In this document: positions 15,676 to 24,159 of the stretch, one piece after another
Position numbering within the stretch: the first letter of the stretch is position 1
Layout of the letters: each line of letters opens with the position of its first letter
NCBI GenBank assembly: GCA_039810245.1
Contig: JBDHWQ010000001.1
Coordinates: forward strand, 496,001 to 560,000
DNA length: 64,000 nt
Direction of reading: 5' to 3'
DNA from: CALDSL01 sp039810245
GTDB lineage: Bacteria; Chloroflexota; Anaerolineae; Anaerolineales; Anaerolineaceae
The notes under the pieces: model-generated
Databases searched by the model: none
What the model was told of the DNA's origin: nothing
Seen by the model: the letters and a program-made list of their open reading frames with translations, nothing else
Program-made: the position numbers and the translations under genes

Positions 15676-18024
15676 TTACCAAACTTGCAACACTCCCTGC
15701 CCGTGCACCGGAAATGCATATACGTCAGGACATTCTCTGCGCCATGCTACCGCCGCGCCCTCGAATGTGGCGGAGCGCGGCGCACAAGGCAGCCACAACA
15801 CCACATAACCCTGGCGAGCGGCGGGTAGGCTCAGCGCGAGGCGCACCGATACGCTATCCGCCTGCCATTCGGCCACTTCCGTGCCCTGCGAGAAGTGCAT
15901 GTCGCTGCCCAGGTACTGCGGGCCGGGCTGCGCAGGGCGCAGCGCCAGCAGCGCGCAGCCGTGCGGCGCAATCACGCCCAGGTCCAGCGCCGCGCCGGCC
16001 GGCAGGTCCAGCACGCGCCCATCCCAGAAAGAGCGCACACGGTAAGCGGCATCCGGCAGGCCTACATCGGCGGCGCATAGTTCCAACGTGTGCGGGGTGT
16101 CGTCCCAGTTGAACAGTGCCAGGAGACTCCACACGCCGGTCGGGCCTTCCAGGTCCAGCCGCAGGCGCGCGGGTGTCTCGCGGTCAAATAGATCCAGCAC
16201 GCGCGGGCGCTGCCCCAGCGCCGGCAGCAGCACTTCCACAATACGCAGCCGTTCTTCGGGCAGCGCGGGCAGATCGTCCGAGACCAGCAGCGAGCCGCCG
16301 GTCATTGCAATCGCTGTGGCCAGGGACTGCACCTCGGCCAGAGTCAGGCGCGTATCCGGGCGCACCAGCAGGCAGTCCGGGTCGTTGACCCACCAGCGGC
16401 CGTGCATCGGCGCGCGGGTGAGCGTGTTCTGGATGGCGTTACGCAGCGCGGGCATGTGCGGCTCGGCGCCAAAGAACAGGCTGGTGCCCAGGTATCGCGG
16501 CTGCCAGCTTCCGGCCACGTCCGCGCCAATACGCATGGCCTCGAACAACCCCAGCGCCGGGCCGAGCGGCACGCCGCAGCCCAGCAGGGTCGTCTCCGCT
16601 CCGGCGGCGGCGCGCAGCGCTTCCAGCCCGCGGCGCAATACCTGGGCGCGCGATCGGCACGGATCGTTGTACGCGCCGCGCAGCCCGCCGGCGTACAAAA
16701 AATCAAGCTTGAGGTAAGGGAAGCCCCAATCGTGCGCGGCGTGGTCCACCACCGCGCAGGCGTATTCCAGCGCGCCGGGGATGGTCAGGTCCAGCGCCGA
16801 AGTAATCGCGTTCCAGTTAAACCCCGAGCTGACCAGGCGGCCGCGCGCGTCGCGCAGCAGCCATTCCGGGTGCTGCGCCGCCAGCTTCGACCCCGGGTGA
16901 ACGATGAATGGGGCCAGCCACAATCCTGGCACGAGCCCCTGGTTTTTGATTTCGCGCGCCAGCGGAGCCACGCCGCGCGGGAAGGCCGGGTCGAACAGGA
17001 ACCAGTCGCCGACTTGGGCCTCAAAGCCGTCATCAATCTGCACCAGGTCAAGCGCAAGGCGCTGGCGCATCTGTGCCACCACGGCCAGGTTTTGCTGCAC
17101 CGCAGCTTCGGTCACGGCCTGATAGTAGTAGTACCACGAGCACCACCCGGCGGGCACATCTCGTGCTGAGGGCGGCCGAACCTCGTTTTCGCGCGCCGCG
17201 GCATCCAGGTAGGCGTCCAATGGCTGCGGCACATCCAGGTCGAACGCCTGTACGGCAAACCAGTCGCTTTCCACCACCGTGCCGGGGTCGATGCGCGCGC
17301 CGTCACCATTGGCCCACGCGCGCAGCGCCAGGCGGTCCTCCAACCAGGCTTCCAGCGAGCCAAAATGCTGCTGCTGCGCCAGGAACCCTGCCAGCAGGCC
17401 GCGCCGCGCGCCGCGGTCTACCAGCGCGCCAAAGAAGTCGCCGGAATAATGGCCCGGGCGGGATGGCTGCGGCGTGCCGTCGCAGATGTACATTGGCGCT
17501 TCCAGCAGCCCCAGCCGCGTGCGGCGCGATGGCAGATCGGCAGCGTACGTGGCGCTCCAGTTCCACGACTGCCAGCCGTGCGAATACCAGGCCGGGTCCG
17601 CGCGCCCGCTCCCGGGCAGCCGCAGCCTCCCGCCGTTGAGCGCTTCGCCGGCTTCCAGCAGCGTGATACGGTCTAGCAATACTGGCCGGCTGCCCTCATT
17701 TTCCAGGCGGATCTTCCACAGCGCCAGCGGGTGCTGCGCGGGCAGCGCAAAGTGCACGCACAGGCTCAGGCCGTCTTCGTCCACTCCGGCAAAGGCCAGT
17801 GTTTCCATGCGCCCGTGGCGTGGAGAATAGACCGTCTCCTGCGTCAGCGTGGCATCCGGCCAACGCTCGGCAAGGCGCTCGAACGCCTGCCCACCCAGGC
17901 GGTAGCGCACGTTGATGCGCGCGCCTTCGAAGGCCGGCCGCTCCCACCCGCGCGGGTGTAGATCGAAGGCGCCATGCTCTGGGCGGAATGTCAGCGTGAA
18001 AGCAGCATTTTCAAGGCTCAGCAT
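15676..18024 (-). CDS. Alpha-galactosidase, glycoside hydrolase family 36
   Basis: A 782-residue protein with GH36 layout: an N-terminal beta-sandwich (about 1-290), a catalytic barrel (about 300-620) and a C-terminal sandwich. The nucleophile Asp is in YLKLDFLYAGG and the likely acid/base Asp is in MRIGADVAGSW; DLVQIDDGFEAQVGDW matches the early barrel motif. It should remove alpha-linked galactose from oligosaccharides. No signal peptide is visible, so a cytoplasmic location is inferred. AGGAG precedes the ATG at 18024 by eight bases. It stands alone, with no sugar transporter beside it. Confidence 0.9.
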   Translation of the reverse strand: MLSLENAAFTLTFRPEHGAFDLHPRGWERPAFEGARINVRYRLGGQAFERLAERWPDATLTQETVYSPRHGRMETLAFAGVDEDGLSLCVHFALPAQHPLALWKIRLENEGSRPVLLDRITLLEAGEALNGGRLRLPGSGRADPAWYSHGWQSWNWSATYAADLPSRRTRLGLLEAPMYICDGTPQPSRPGHYSGDFFGALVDRGARRGLLAGFLAQQQHFGSLEAWLEDRLALRAWANGDGARIDPGTVVESDWFAVQAFDLDVPQPLDAYLDAAARENEVRPPSARDVPAGWCSWYYYYQAVTEAAVQQNLAVVAQMRQRLALDLVQIDDGFEAQVGDWFLFDPAFPRGVAPLAREIKNQGLVPGLWLAPFIVHPGSKLAAQHPEWLLRDARGRLVSSGFNWNAITSALDLTIPGALEYACAVVDHAAHDWGFPYLKLDFLYAGGLRGAYNDPCRSRAQVLRRGLEALRAAAGAETTLLGCGVPLGPALGLFEAMRIGADVAGSWQPRYLGTSLFFGAEPHMPALRNAIQNTLTRAPMHGRWWVNDPDCLLVRPDTRLTLAEVQSLATAIAMTGGSLLVSDDLPALPEERLRIVEVLLPALGQRPRVLDLFDRETPARLRLDLEGPTGVWSLLALFNWDDTPHTLELCAADVGLPDAAYRVRSFWDGRVLDLPAGAALDLGVIAPHGCALLALRPAQPGPQYLGSDMHFSQGTEVAEWQADSVSVRLALSLPAARQGYVVLWLPCAPRSATFEGAAVAWRRECPDVYAFPVHGQGVLQVW

Positions 18025-18144
18025 AAGGATGCTCCTGAATATATTGGGGGCAGTCGGGGTGATATTCTTATGTTATCATGGAGCAGCGGTTGATCGTTCC
18101 ATGTCCCCCCATCAATGTGCTCTGCCGCCCCTTAGAGGTATGCA

Positions 18145-19371
18145 ATGCCCTTCCAACCTTCCCGAAAAACCTACACGATATTGATTCTCTTACTCGCCGG
18201 GCTGCTGCTGGCCGGGCTGCGTGGCGCTGCCAGCGCCCGGCCTGGCCTGTCCAGCGCGGCGCGCGTGCGCCTGGCCGCGCCCCTGGCTCTGGAAGGCGGC
18301 GCGCACCTGGCCTGGGCCGAGACCAGCCCATCGTCCACCGAGAGCAGTCTATGGGTGGCCCCCGCCGCCGACCTGGCCGGCGCACGGCTGCTGGCTTCGG
18401 TCACCCATCGCGCCGGCTATCCACCGGCCGGAAGCGTGTCTCCTGATGGGCGTTGGGTAGTGATCTTCATCATCCCGCCCGGGGTGGATGAGCGCGCTGC
18501 GCGGCTGGATGGCGGCGAGCTGTGGCTGGCTGCCAGCGACGGCAGCCGCCTGGAGCGCCTGGCCGCCGGCGTGGCGCAGCCCGGCCCCTGGTCGCCGGAC
18601 AGCAGCGCAGTCTCCTGGCTGCGGCTGGTGGCGCTGCCTGACCCGAAGGAAAAGCAGATCCCCTTCCGCACCGAGTTATACCGTTCCTCACTAGACGGCG
18701 CGCCATCCGAGCTGCTGTTCGCAGACGAGAGCGCCTATGGCATCGTACCACTGGGCTGGAGCACAGATGGCGCGCAGTACCTGGCGGCGCGGGTCAATAT
18801 GGAAGGCGCGTGGAGCGTCCAGGCCTACACGGCGGGCGGCAAGCCCGGCGCGAGCTGGCCGCTGCCCGGCGTGGCGCTGGCGCGCGCCATGCAGCTCTCA
18901 CCAGATGGCACGCGGCTGCTGGTGGAAAACGCCATTGATGGCGAAGACCAGGTGCTGCTGTTCTCGCTGGCCCCCGGTGCGGATTCTGGCGCGCAGGCGA
19001 TGATGGCCAGCGCGCCCCTGGCGGATGCGGCCGGCCCCAGCCCGGTGGCGGCGCGCTGGCTTGCGGATGGCGCGCGCTTGTGGTTGTTTCGCGCCGGCGC
19101 CCGCGGTGAAACATCTGCGCAAGTGCTGGCGCTGGGCGAAAATCAGCCGCAGGTGACCGCCCAGGGCGCGGCAAGCGCTGCGGGTGCGCAAACCCTGCTG
19201 CCGCTGGACGCATCGCGGGATGGCTCCTGGCTGGCGTGGATGGGTTACCCGCGCCCGCAATCGGATGTGTACCTGCAAACCGGGATCGGCGGGCCGCTGG
19301 AAAAAGTGCCGCAGGCCAGCCCGGAAAACTGGATCAGTGTGTTTGGCTGGATCGAGCGAGGTGACTGGTGA
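18145..19371 (+). CDS. Secreted beta-propeller-like protein
   Basis: A 408-residue protein with an N-terminal signal sequence (KTYTILILLLAGLLLAGL, about residues 9-26). The mature part has repeats like TolB/PD40 blades: SVSPDGRWVVIFI, GPWSPDSSAVSWLR, LSPDGTRLLVEN and SRDGSWLAWMGY. This suggests a six- or seven-bladed propeller outside the membrane, probably for binding. No enzyme motif was found. GAGG precedes the ATG. The next gene overlaps its stop codon by four bases (GTGA), so the two are probably made together. Confidence 0.75.
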   Translation: MPFQPSRKTYTILILLLAGLLLAGLRGAASARPGLSSAARVRLAAPLALEGGAHLAWAETSPSSTESSLWVAPAADLAGARLLASVTHRAGYPPAGSVSPDGRWVVIFIIPPGVDERAARLDGGELWLAASDGSRLERLAAGVAQPGPWSPDSSAVSWLRLVALPDPKEKQIPFRTELYRSSLDGAPSELLFADESAYGIVPLGWSTDGAQYLAARVNMEGAWSVQAYTAGGKPGASWPLPGVALARAMQLSPDGTRLLVENAIDGEDQVLLFSLAPGADSGAQAMMASAPLADAAGPSPVAARWLADGARLWLFRAGARGETSAQVLALGENQPQVTAQGAASAAGAQTLLPLDASRDGSWLAWMGYPRPQSDVYLQTGIGGPLEKVPQASPENWISVFGWIERGDW

Positions 19372-20321
19372 GCGCGCGCCGCTGGTTCCCCCTGCTGCTG
19401 ATTGTGACGCTGCTGGCCGGCGCGCTCATGATGGAGCGCCCGCGCAGCGGCCAGGCGCAGTCGGCGTGCGAGGCCCCGCCGCAGACCGGCCGCCAGCCAT
19501 ACCCGGCCGAGCTGGCCCCATTATTCGTCTCGGCTGGTAACGTTACCCTTGGTAGCGCCGCGCCTACCCCGGGCTTAATCAACAAAGGCTACCCCACCGT
19601 CACCAAGGTGCAGCCGTTTGTGCCATGCATCCTGCTCTATGCCGTGGGTTACACTGAATCGGCCTGGTACCAGTTCGACGTTCCGTCCTATGGACAGACT
19701 GGGGAAACGCTGATCAGCTTTGACTGTGGCTACGGCATCATGCAGATCACCGGCAGCGTGTACAACAACGAGCACGGCCGGCGCGTGGCAGGCGAGCCGC
19801 CCTACAATATCGGCATGGGCGTGGTGTCGCTGGTCAACAAGTGGAATGTCTCCGACTTTGTGGGCAGCAACGACCCGGCCGTGCCCGAAGATTGGTATTT
19901 TGCCGTCTGGGCCTACAATGGTTACGGTTGGGTTAACAACCCCAACAACACCAGCCGCTTCGAGGCCAGCCGCCCGCCGTTCGATGGGACGCAACCGCGC
20001 TCGTGGTATCCGTACCAGGAGTTAGTGTGGGGCTTTGCCGCGCACCCACCCAGCTATCAGGGCAGGCCCATGTGGCCGGCAGTGCCGTTGACGCTACCGC
20101 CGCGCAGCAGCATCACCAACCCCGTGCCCGATTGGATCCCGCGGCCGCTGCCGGCCCACGCGCCGTGCCCATCCGCGCCGCCGCAGCCCACGCCGACCGC
20201 CAGCCCTACGCCCACACGCACTCCCACGCCCACCCCCACCCGCCCGGCGTGGACGCCGTTTCCGCTGCTGGGCACGCCCGTGTATCTTCCTTTCCTAGAA
20301 AATTCGTACGAACAGCCGTGA
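19368..20321 (+). CDS. Secreted lysozyme-like (SLT-type) protein with Pro/Thr tail
   Basis: A 317-residue exported protein starting at GTG 19368. After a signal peptide (about 1-31), residues about 70-200 resemble a soluble lytic transglycosylase fold: GYTESAWYQF supplies the candidate catalytic Glu, and FDCGYGIMQITGSV matches the GxxQIT motif. Residues about 265-295 are Pro/Thr repeats (PTPTASPTPTRTPTPTPT), followed by a short tail with VYLPFLENS. It could cleave peptidoglycan, but this is inferred from the two motifs only. It is probably co-translated with the propeller protein upstream. Confidence 0.72.
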   Translation: MSARRWFPLLLIVTLLAGALMMERPRSGQAQSACEAPPQTGRQPYPAELAPLFVSAGNVTLGSAAPTPGLINKGYPTVTKVQPFVPCILLYAVGYTESAWYQFDVPSYGQTGETLISFDCGYGIMQITGSVYNNEHGRRVAGEPPYNIGMGVVSLVNKWNVSDFVGSNDPAVPEDWYFAVWAYNGYGWVNNPNNTSRFEASRPPFDGTQPRSWYPYQELVWGFAAHPPSYQGRPMWPAVPLTLPPRSSITNPVPDWIPRPLPAHAPCPSAPPQPTPTASPTPTRTPTPTPTRPAWTPFPLLGTPVYLPFLENSYEQP

Positions 20322-20327
20322 GGCTGG

Positions 20328-20333
20328 TATAAT
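20328..20333 (+). promoter_or_regulatory. Leaderless-type -10 box of the dinG-like gene
   Basis: A perfect TATAAT ends seven bases before the ATG at 20341. It overlaps an in-frame ATG at 20332, which therefore cannot be in the transcript. This places the start at 20341. No good -35 was seen. Confidence 0.6.
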
Positions 20334-20340
20334 GGCGGCT

Positions 20341-23133
20341 ATGCCATCCATTGTTGCGCTGGATATCGAAACCACCGGGCTCGACCCATTTAGCGACGCG
20401 ATCATCGAGATCGGCGCGGTGCGTTTCAATGGTCATCGCGTGGAAGCTGAATGGTCTACGCTGATCAATCCGCACCGCCAGATTTCCCCGTTCATCACCC
20501 AGCTCACCGGCATTTCCAATGAGATGGTGCGCAACGCCCCCACCCTGGCCGGGGTGATCCACGACCTGGTGGATTTTGTGGGGACCTGCCCGGTGCTGGG
20601 CCATAACGTGCGCTTCGACCTGTCGTTCCTGCAGCGCAGCAAAATCTTGCTGGATAACGACGTGCTGGACACCTATGAGCTGGCATCGGTTCTGTTACCC
20701 ACTGCCAGTCGTTACAACCTGGGAGCCCTGGGCCAGGCAATGGGCATTCTGCTGCCCGCCACGCATCGCGCGCTGGATGATGCGCGCGTGACGCACCGCC
20801 TGTTCCTCGAGCTGTACGACCGTGCCCTGGCGCTGCCCATCGACCTGATCGCCGAGTTCCTGCGGCTGAGCGAGCCTTTTGATTGGGGCGCGAGCTGGAT
20901 TTTCAGCCAGATTCTGCGCGCGCGGTCGCGCCAGCCGGTGAGCGCGCGCAAGACCTACGGCATCCCGCGCGGGCCAATCCTCGAGCCGCTGCCGGAGTTT
21001 CCCATCAGCCCGGCGCCGCCGGAAAAACCGACGCTGCTCGATCCCGACGATGTATCCGCGATCCTCGAGCACGGCGGGTTGTTCTCGCACTATTTTTCCA
21101 ATTACGAATATCGCCCGCAGCAGGTGGAAATGCTGCGCGGCATCACCAGGGCCTTCAACGAAGGCAGCCACCTGCTGGTTGAAGCCGGCACGGGTACGGG
21201 TAAATCGTTTGCTTACCTGGTGCCGGCAGCGCTGTGGGCGGCGCGCAACAACACCCGCGTGGTGATCTCCACCAATACCATTAACCTGCAGGATCAGCTC
21301 ATCAAGAAGGATATCCCTGATCTTTCCGCCGCGCTGGACCTCGACCTGCGCTCGGTGGTTGTCAAGGGCCGCGCCAATTACCTGTGCCCGCGCCGGCTGG
21401 AAAGCATGCGCACCCGAGGCCCGGAAAGCCCCGAAGAAATGCGCGTGCTGGCCAAGGTGCTGGTGTGGATGCAGGAAAGCGACAGCGGCGACCGCGGCGA
21501 AATCAACCTTAACGGCCCGATTGAGCGCGAGATCTGGAGCCATATTTGCGCCGATGACGAAGGCTGCAAGGCCGAAACCTGCCTCAGCCGCACCGGGGGC
21601 GCGTGCCCGTTCTATCGCGTGCGCCAGGCAGCCCAAAATGCGCATCTGATCGTTGTCAACCACGCGCTGCTGCTGTCCGACGTGGCCACCGGCAGCCGCG
21701 TGCTGCCCGAATATAACTACGTGATAATCGATGAAGGCCACCACCTGGAATCCGCCACCACCAGCGCCCTGGGCTACAAAGTGACGCAGGGCGACCTGAT
21801 ACGCCTGCTGCGTGAACTGGGCGGCAGCAGCAGCGGTATCCTCGGCCACCTGTTGGGTGATCTCAAAGGCCTGCTGCGCCCGTCGGACCTGGCCGCGGTG
21901 ACCCAGCAGGTTACACGCGCCACCGATCTTTCCTTCCGGCTGGAGCATGATTTTCGCCAGTTCTTTGAAGGCATCAACGAATTCCTGGTGGACCAGCGCG
22001 AAGGCCGCCCGATGGGCACGTACGCCCAGCAGGAACGCATTACCAGCGGCACACGCACCCAGCCTTCGTGGGCCGGCGTAGAAATTGGCTGGGACCAGGT
22101 GCACGATACGCTCGACCTGCTGCTCAAATTGCTAGCCGAGTTCTACCAGGCGGTGGGTGAAGCCGCGGAGATGAACGAGAGCGTGCAGGACAGCCAGGGT
22201 AGCCTGGCCAACGTTTACCGCCGGCTGGTGGAAACCGAAACCCACCTTTCGCACCTGGTCAGCAGCCCGGATGCCAACATGATCTACTGGGTGGAACAGC
22301 AGCCCAACGGTAACAACCTGGTGCTGCAGGTAGCCCCGCTGCACACCGGGCCTCTGATGGAGAAGTACCTGTGGCACGAAAAAGCCAGCGTAGTAGTCAC
22401 CTCGGCCACGCTGACCACCAACGAAGAGTTTGATTACCTGCGCAACCGGCTCAACGCGGATGAGGCCAATGAGCTGACGGTAGGCTCGCCGTTTGACTAC
22501 GAGACCGCCGCCATGCTTTACATGGTCAAAGACATCCCCGAGCCATCGGATACCAGCGGCTACCAGCGATCGATGGAACACTGTATCGTGCGGCTGGCCA
22601 AAGCCACCGGCGGGCGCATGCTGGCCCTGTTCACCAACTATGCCCAGCTCAAGCGCACCTCGCAAAACATCGCCGGGCCATTGGCTGAGGCAGGTATTAT
22701 GGTGTATGAACAGGGCGAAGGAGCATCGCCAAATACGCTGCTGGAAACCTTCCGGGAATCGGAAAAAGCCGTTCTGCTGGGTACGCGCGCATTCTGGGAA
22801 GGGGTGGACATCCCCGGCGATGCGCTTTCGGTGCTGGTGATCACCAAGCTGCCGTTTGACGTACCCACCGACCCGATCGTGGCGGCACGCTCTGAGACGT
22901 TTGACGACCCGTTTAATGAGTACAACCTGCCCGAGGCAATTCTGCGCTTCCGCCAGGGCTTTGGGCGGCTGATCCGCACCCAATCCGACCGCGGCGTGGT
23001 GGCCATCCTTGACCGGCGCATTCTTACCAAGCGCTATGGCAAGCTGTTTACCGATTCGCTGCCCACGTGCAACGTGCGCATCGGCACCATGGCGGAGCTG
23101 CCGCAGGCCGCGGCGCGCTGGCTCAACCTCTAG
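20341..23133 (+). CDS. dinG: DinG-family helicase with N-terminal 3'-5' exonuclease domain
   Basis: A 930-residue fusion. Residues about 1-165 are a DEDDh exonuclease domain like DNA polymerase III epsilon (DIETTGLD, HNVRFDLSFL, HRALDDARVT). Residues about 240-930 are an XPD/DinG-type superfamily 2 helicase with Walker A EAGTGTGKSFAYL near 281 and DEGHHLES near 462. A Cys cluster (NYLCPRR, then ICADDEGCKAETC and GGACPF) is likely to hold an iron-sulfur cluster. Such proteins unwind or degrade DNA in repair; the exact substrate is not known from sequence. Its stop codon overlaps the stop of the convergent regulator gene. Confidence 0.92.
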   Translation: MPSIVALDIETTGLDPFSDAIIEIGAVRFNGHRVEAEWSTLINPHRQISPFITQLTGISNEMVRNAPTLAGVIHDLVDFVGTCPVLGHNVRFDLSFLQRSKILLDNDVLDTYELASVLLPTASRYNLGALGQAMGILLPATHRALDDARVTHRLFLELYDRALALPIDLIAEFLRLSEPFDWGASWIFSQILRARSRQPVSARKTYGIPRGPILEPLPEFPISPAPPEKPTLLDPDDVSAILEHGGLFSHYFSNYEYRPQQVEMLRGITRAFNEGSHLLVEAGTGTGKSFAYLVPAALWAARNNTRVVISTNTINLQDQLIKKDIPDLSAALDLDLRSVVVKGRANYLCPRRLESMRTRGPESPEEMRVLAKVLVWMQESDSGDRGEINLNGPIEREIWSHICADDEGCKAETCLSRTGGACPFYRVRQAAQNAHLIVVNHALLLSDVATGSRVLPEYNYVIIDEGHHLESATTSALGYKVTQGDLIRLLRELGGSSSGILGHLLGDLKGLLRPSDLAAVTQQVTRATDLSFRLEHDFRQFFEGINEFLVDQREGRPMGTYAQQERITSGTRTQPSWAGVEIGWDQVHDTLDLLLKLLAEFYQAVGEAAEMNESVQDSQGSLANVYRRLVETETHLSHLVSSPDANMIYWVEQQPNGNNLVLQVAPLHTGPLMEKYLWHEKASVVVTSATLTTNEEFDYLRNRLNADEANELTVGSPFDYETAAMLYMVKDIPEPSDTSGYQRSMEHCIVRLAKATGGRMLALFTNYAQLKRTSQNIAGPLAEAGIMVYEQGEGASPNTLLETFRESEKAVLLGTRAFWEGVDIPGDALSVLVITKLPFDVPTDPIVAARSETFDDPFNEYNLPEAILRFRQGFGRLIRTQSDRGVVAILDRRILTKRYGKLFTDSLPTCNVRIGTMAELPQAAARWLNL

Positions 23134-23807
23134 AGGTTCGGGTCCCCGTCCTCGTCGTCCACCACCTCATCCGCGCCTGCATCTGTCGCCGCGCCATTGG
23201 TTGAAGAAGCAACGTGGTATTCCAACGGGCGCTCGCTGTCTTCAAACCCGGAGATCAGCACGACGAGCTGGGTAGGCTTATTCCACATGTTGTGCCAGCG
23301 GTGCAGCAGATTGGCAGAAAAGATCAGGCTGTCGCCTTTCTCTAACTGGTACAACTGCCCGTCCACTTCATACTCAATCTTGCCATCCAGGCAGAAGACA
23401 AACTCGTAGCCGGTATGGATCATGCCATGCGGCCCACTGGAACCCCCATCTTGCAGCGTGAGCAGGAAGGCTTCTACCCGGCCCGTGAAATACTCGCTGC
23501 CCAGGCCTTCCCAAAAGCCCTGGCTAAAATTAATCCGGTTGCGGTCGCCGGCTTTGCAGAAGACCACATTCTGACGATCCGGGTCCTGCCGGAAAAACGC
23601 CATGATGGGAACTTCCAGGGCGTTCGCAAGCTTGGTCAACGTGCTGACCGAGGGAGAGGTAAGCCCGCGCTCGATCATGCTTAACGCGTTGGCCGAAAGC
23701 CCGCTGCGCCGCGCCAGCGAGCGCATCGAAACGTTGCGCTCTTCGCGCAGCACGCGCAAACGGTGGCCCACATCCACCGCACTTGCTTCTCTCAAGGTCG
23801 TATCCAT
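23130..23807 (-). CDS. XRE-family regulator with cupin domain
   Basis: A 225-residue regulator. The N-terminal helix-turn-helix (about 8-68) contains RLRVLREERNVSMRSLARRS and LSMIERGLTSPSVSTL. A cupin domain (about 100-190) carries HTGYEFVFCLDGKIEYEVDG and KGDSLIFSANLLHRW. Proteins of this type usually bind a small ligand in the cupin and control a nearby transport or metabolic operon. The ATG at 23807 follows GGAGG; an in-frame start 33 bases upstream lacks such a site. It is divergent from the peptide-transport operon, which is its most likely target. The C-terminus is strongly acidic. Confidence 0.9.
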   Translation of the reverse strand: MDTTLREASAVDVGHRLRVLREERNVSMRSLARRSGLSANALSMIERGLTSPSVSTLTKLANALEVPIMAFFRQDPDRQNVVFCKAGDRNRINFSQGFWEGLGSEYFTGRVEAFLLTLQDGGSSGPHGMIHTGYEFVFCLDGKIEYEVDGQLYQLEKGDSLIFSANLLHRWHNMWNKPTQLVVLISGFEDSERPLEYHVASSTNGAATDAGADEVVDDEDGDPNL

Positions 23808-23851
23808 TCCCAGGCCTCCACAGACAAAAGTATCCACCACTAACCGTATTA

Positions 23852-23857
23852 ATTATA
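23852..23857 (-). promoter_or_regulatory. -10 box for the XRE-cupin gene
   Basis: TATAAT on the minus strand in an AT-rich stretch about 45 bases upstream of the ATG. A matching -35 at ideal spacing was not found, so the promoter may need an activator or be weak. Confidence 0.45.
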
Positions 23858-23928
23858 TTCACTTTTTTGATCTATTTTTCATAATTGTACAAGTTTAACA
23901 AAGGTCTTTATTGCTGCCCCATTTCTGG

Positions 23929-23957
23929 TTGACGCTGGTCAGAAAAGAATATATGAT
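23929..23957 (+). promoter_or_regulatory. Promoter of the peptide-transport operon
   Basis: TTGACG (23929-23934) and TATGAT (23952-23957) are separated by 17 bases. A 13-base inverted repeat CGTTC-CGC-GAACG (23974-23986) lies just after the expected start point and is a candidate operator, perhaps for the divergent XRE-cupin protein. Confidence 0.7.
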
Positions 23958-23997
23958 ATATGAACAATTGGTACGTTCCGCGAACGAAAAGGAGGCG

Positions 23998-24159
23998 ATG
24001 CGATCAACCTTTCCGCGCAGTACCGTTCCCCGTTTTTTGTTCACAATTGAGCGCCCACCGGCCAGCCGTCAGGCACCGCACACCGTTATCCGCGCCGGCT
24101 CTTTCGTACACTCCTGCACCGCTGGGAGTCCCACCCTGATTCGATTCATGGAGGATTGA
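23998..24159 (+). CDS. Possible 53-residue leader peptide
   Basis: An ATG at 23998 preceded by a strong ribosome-binding site (AAAAGGAGGCG) opens 53 codons. The TGA (24157-24159) directly abuts the ATG of the substrate-binding protein gene. The peptide begins MRSTFPRSTVPRF and is rich in Arg, Pro, Ser and Thr, with no recognised family. The ribosome-binding site of the next gene (GGAGG) lies inside the last codons, so translation of the leader would cover it and couple the two. It could also be a chance frame; only the strong start and the exact abutment argue for it. Confidence 0.45.
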   Translation: MRSTFPRSTVPRFLFTIERPPASRQAPHTVIRAGSFVHSCTAGSPTLIRFMED

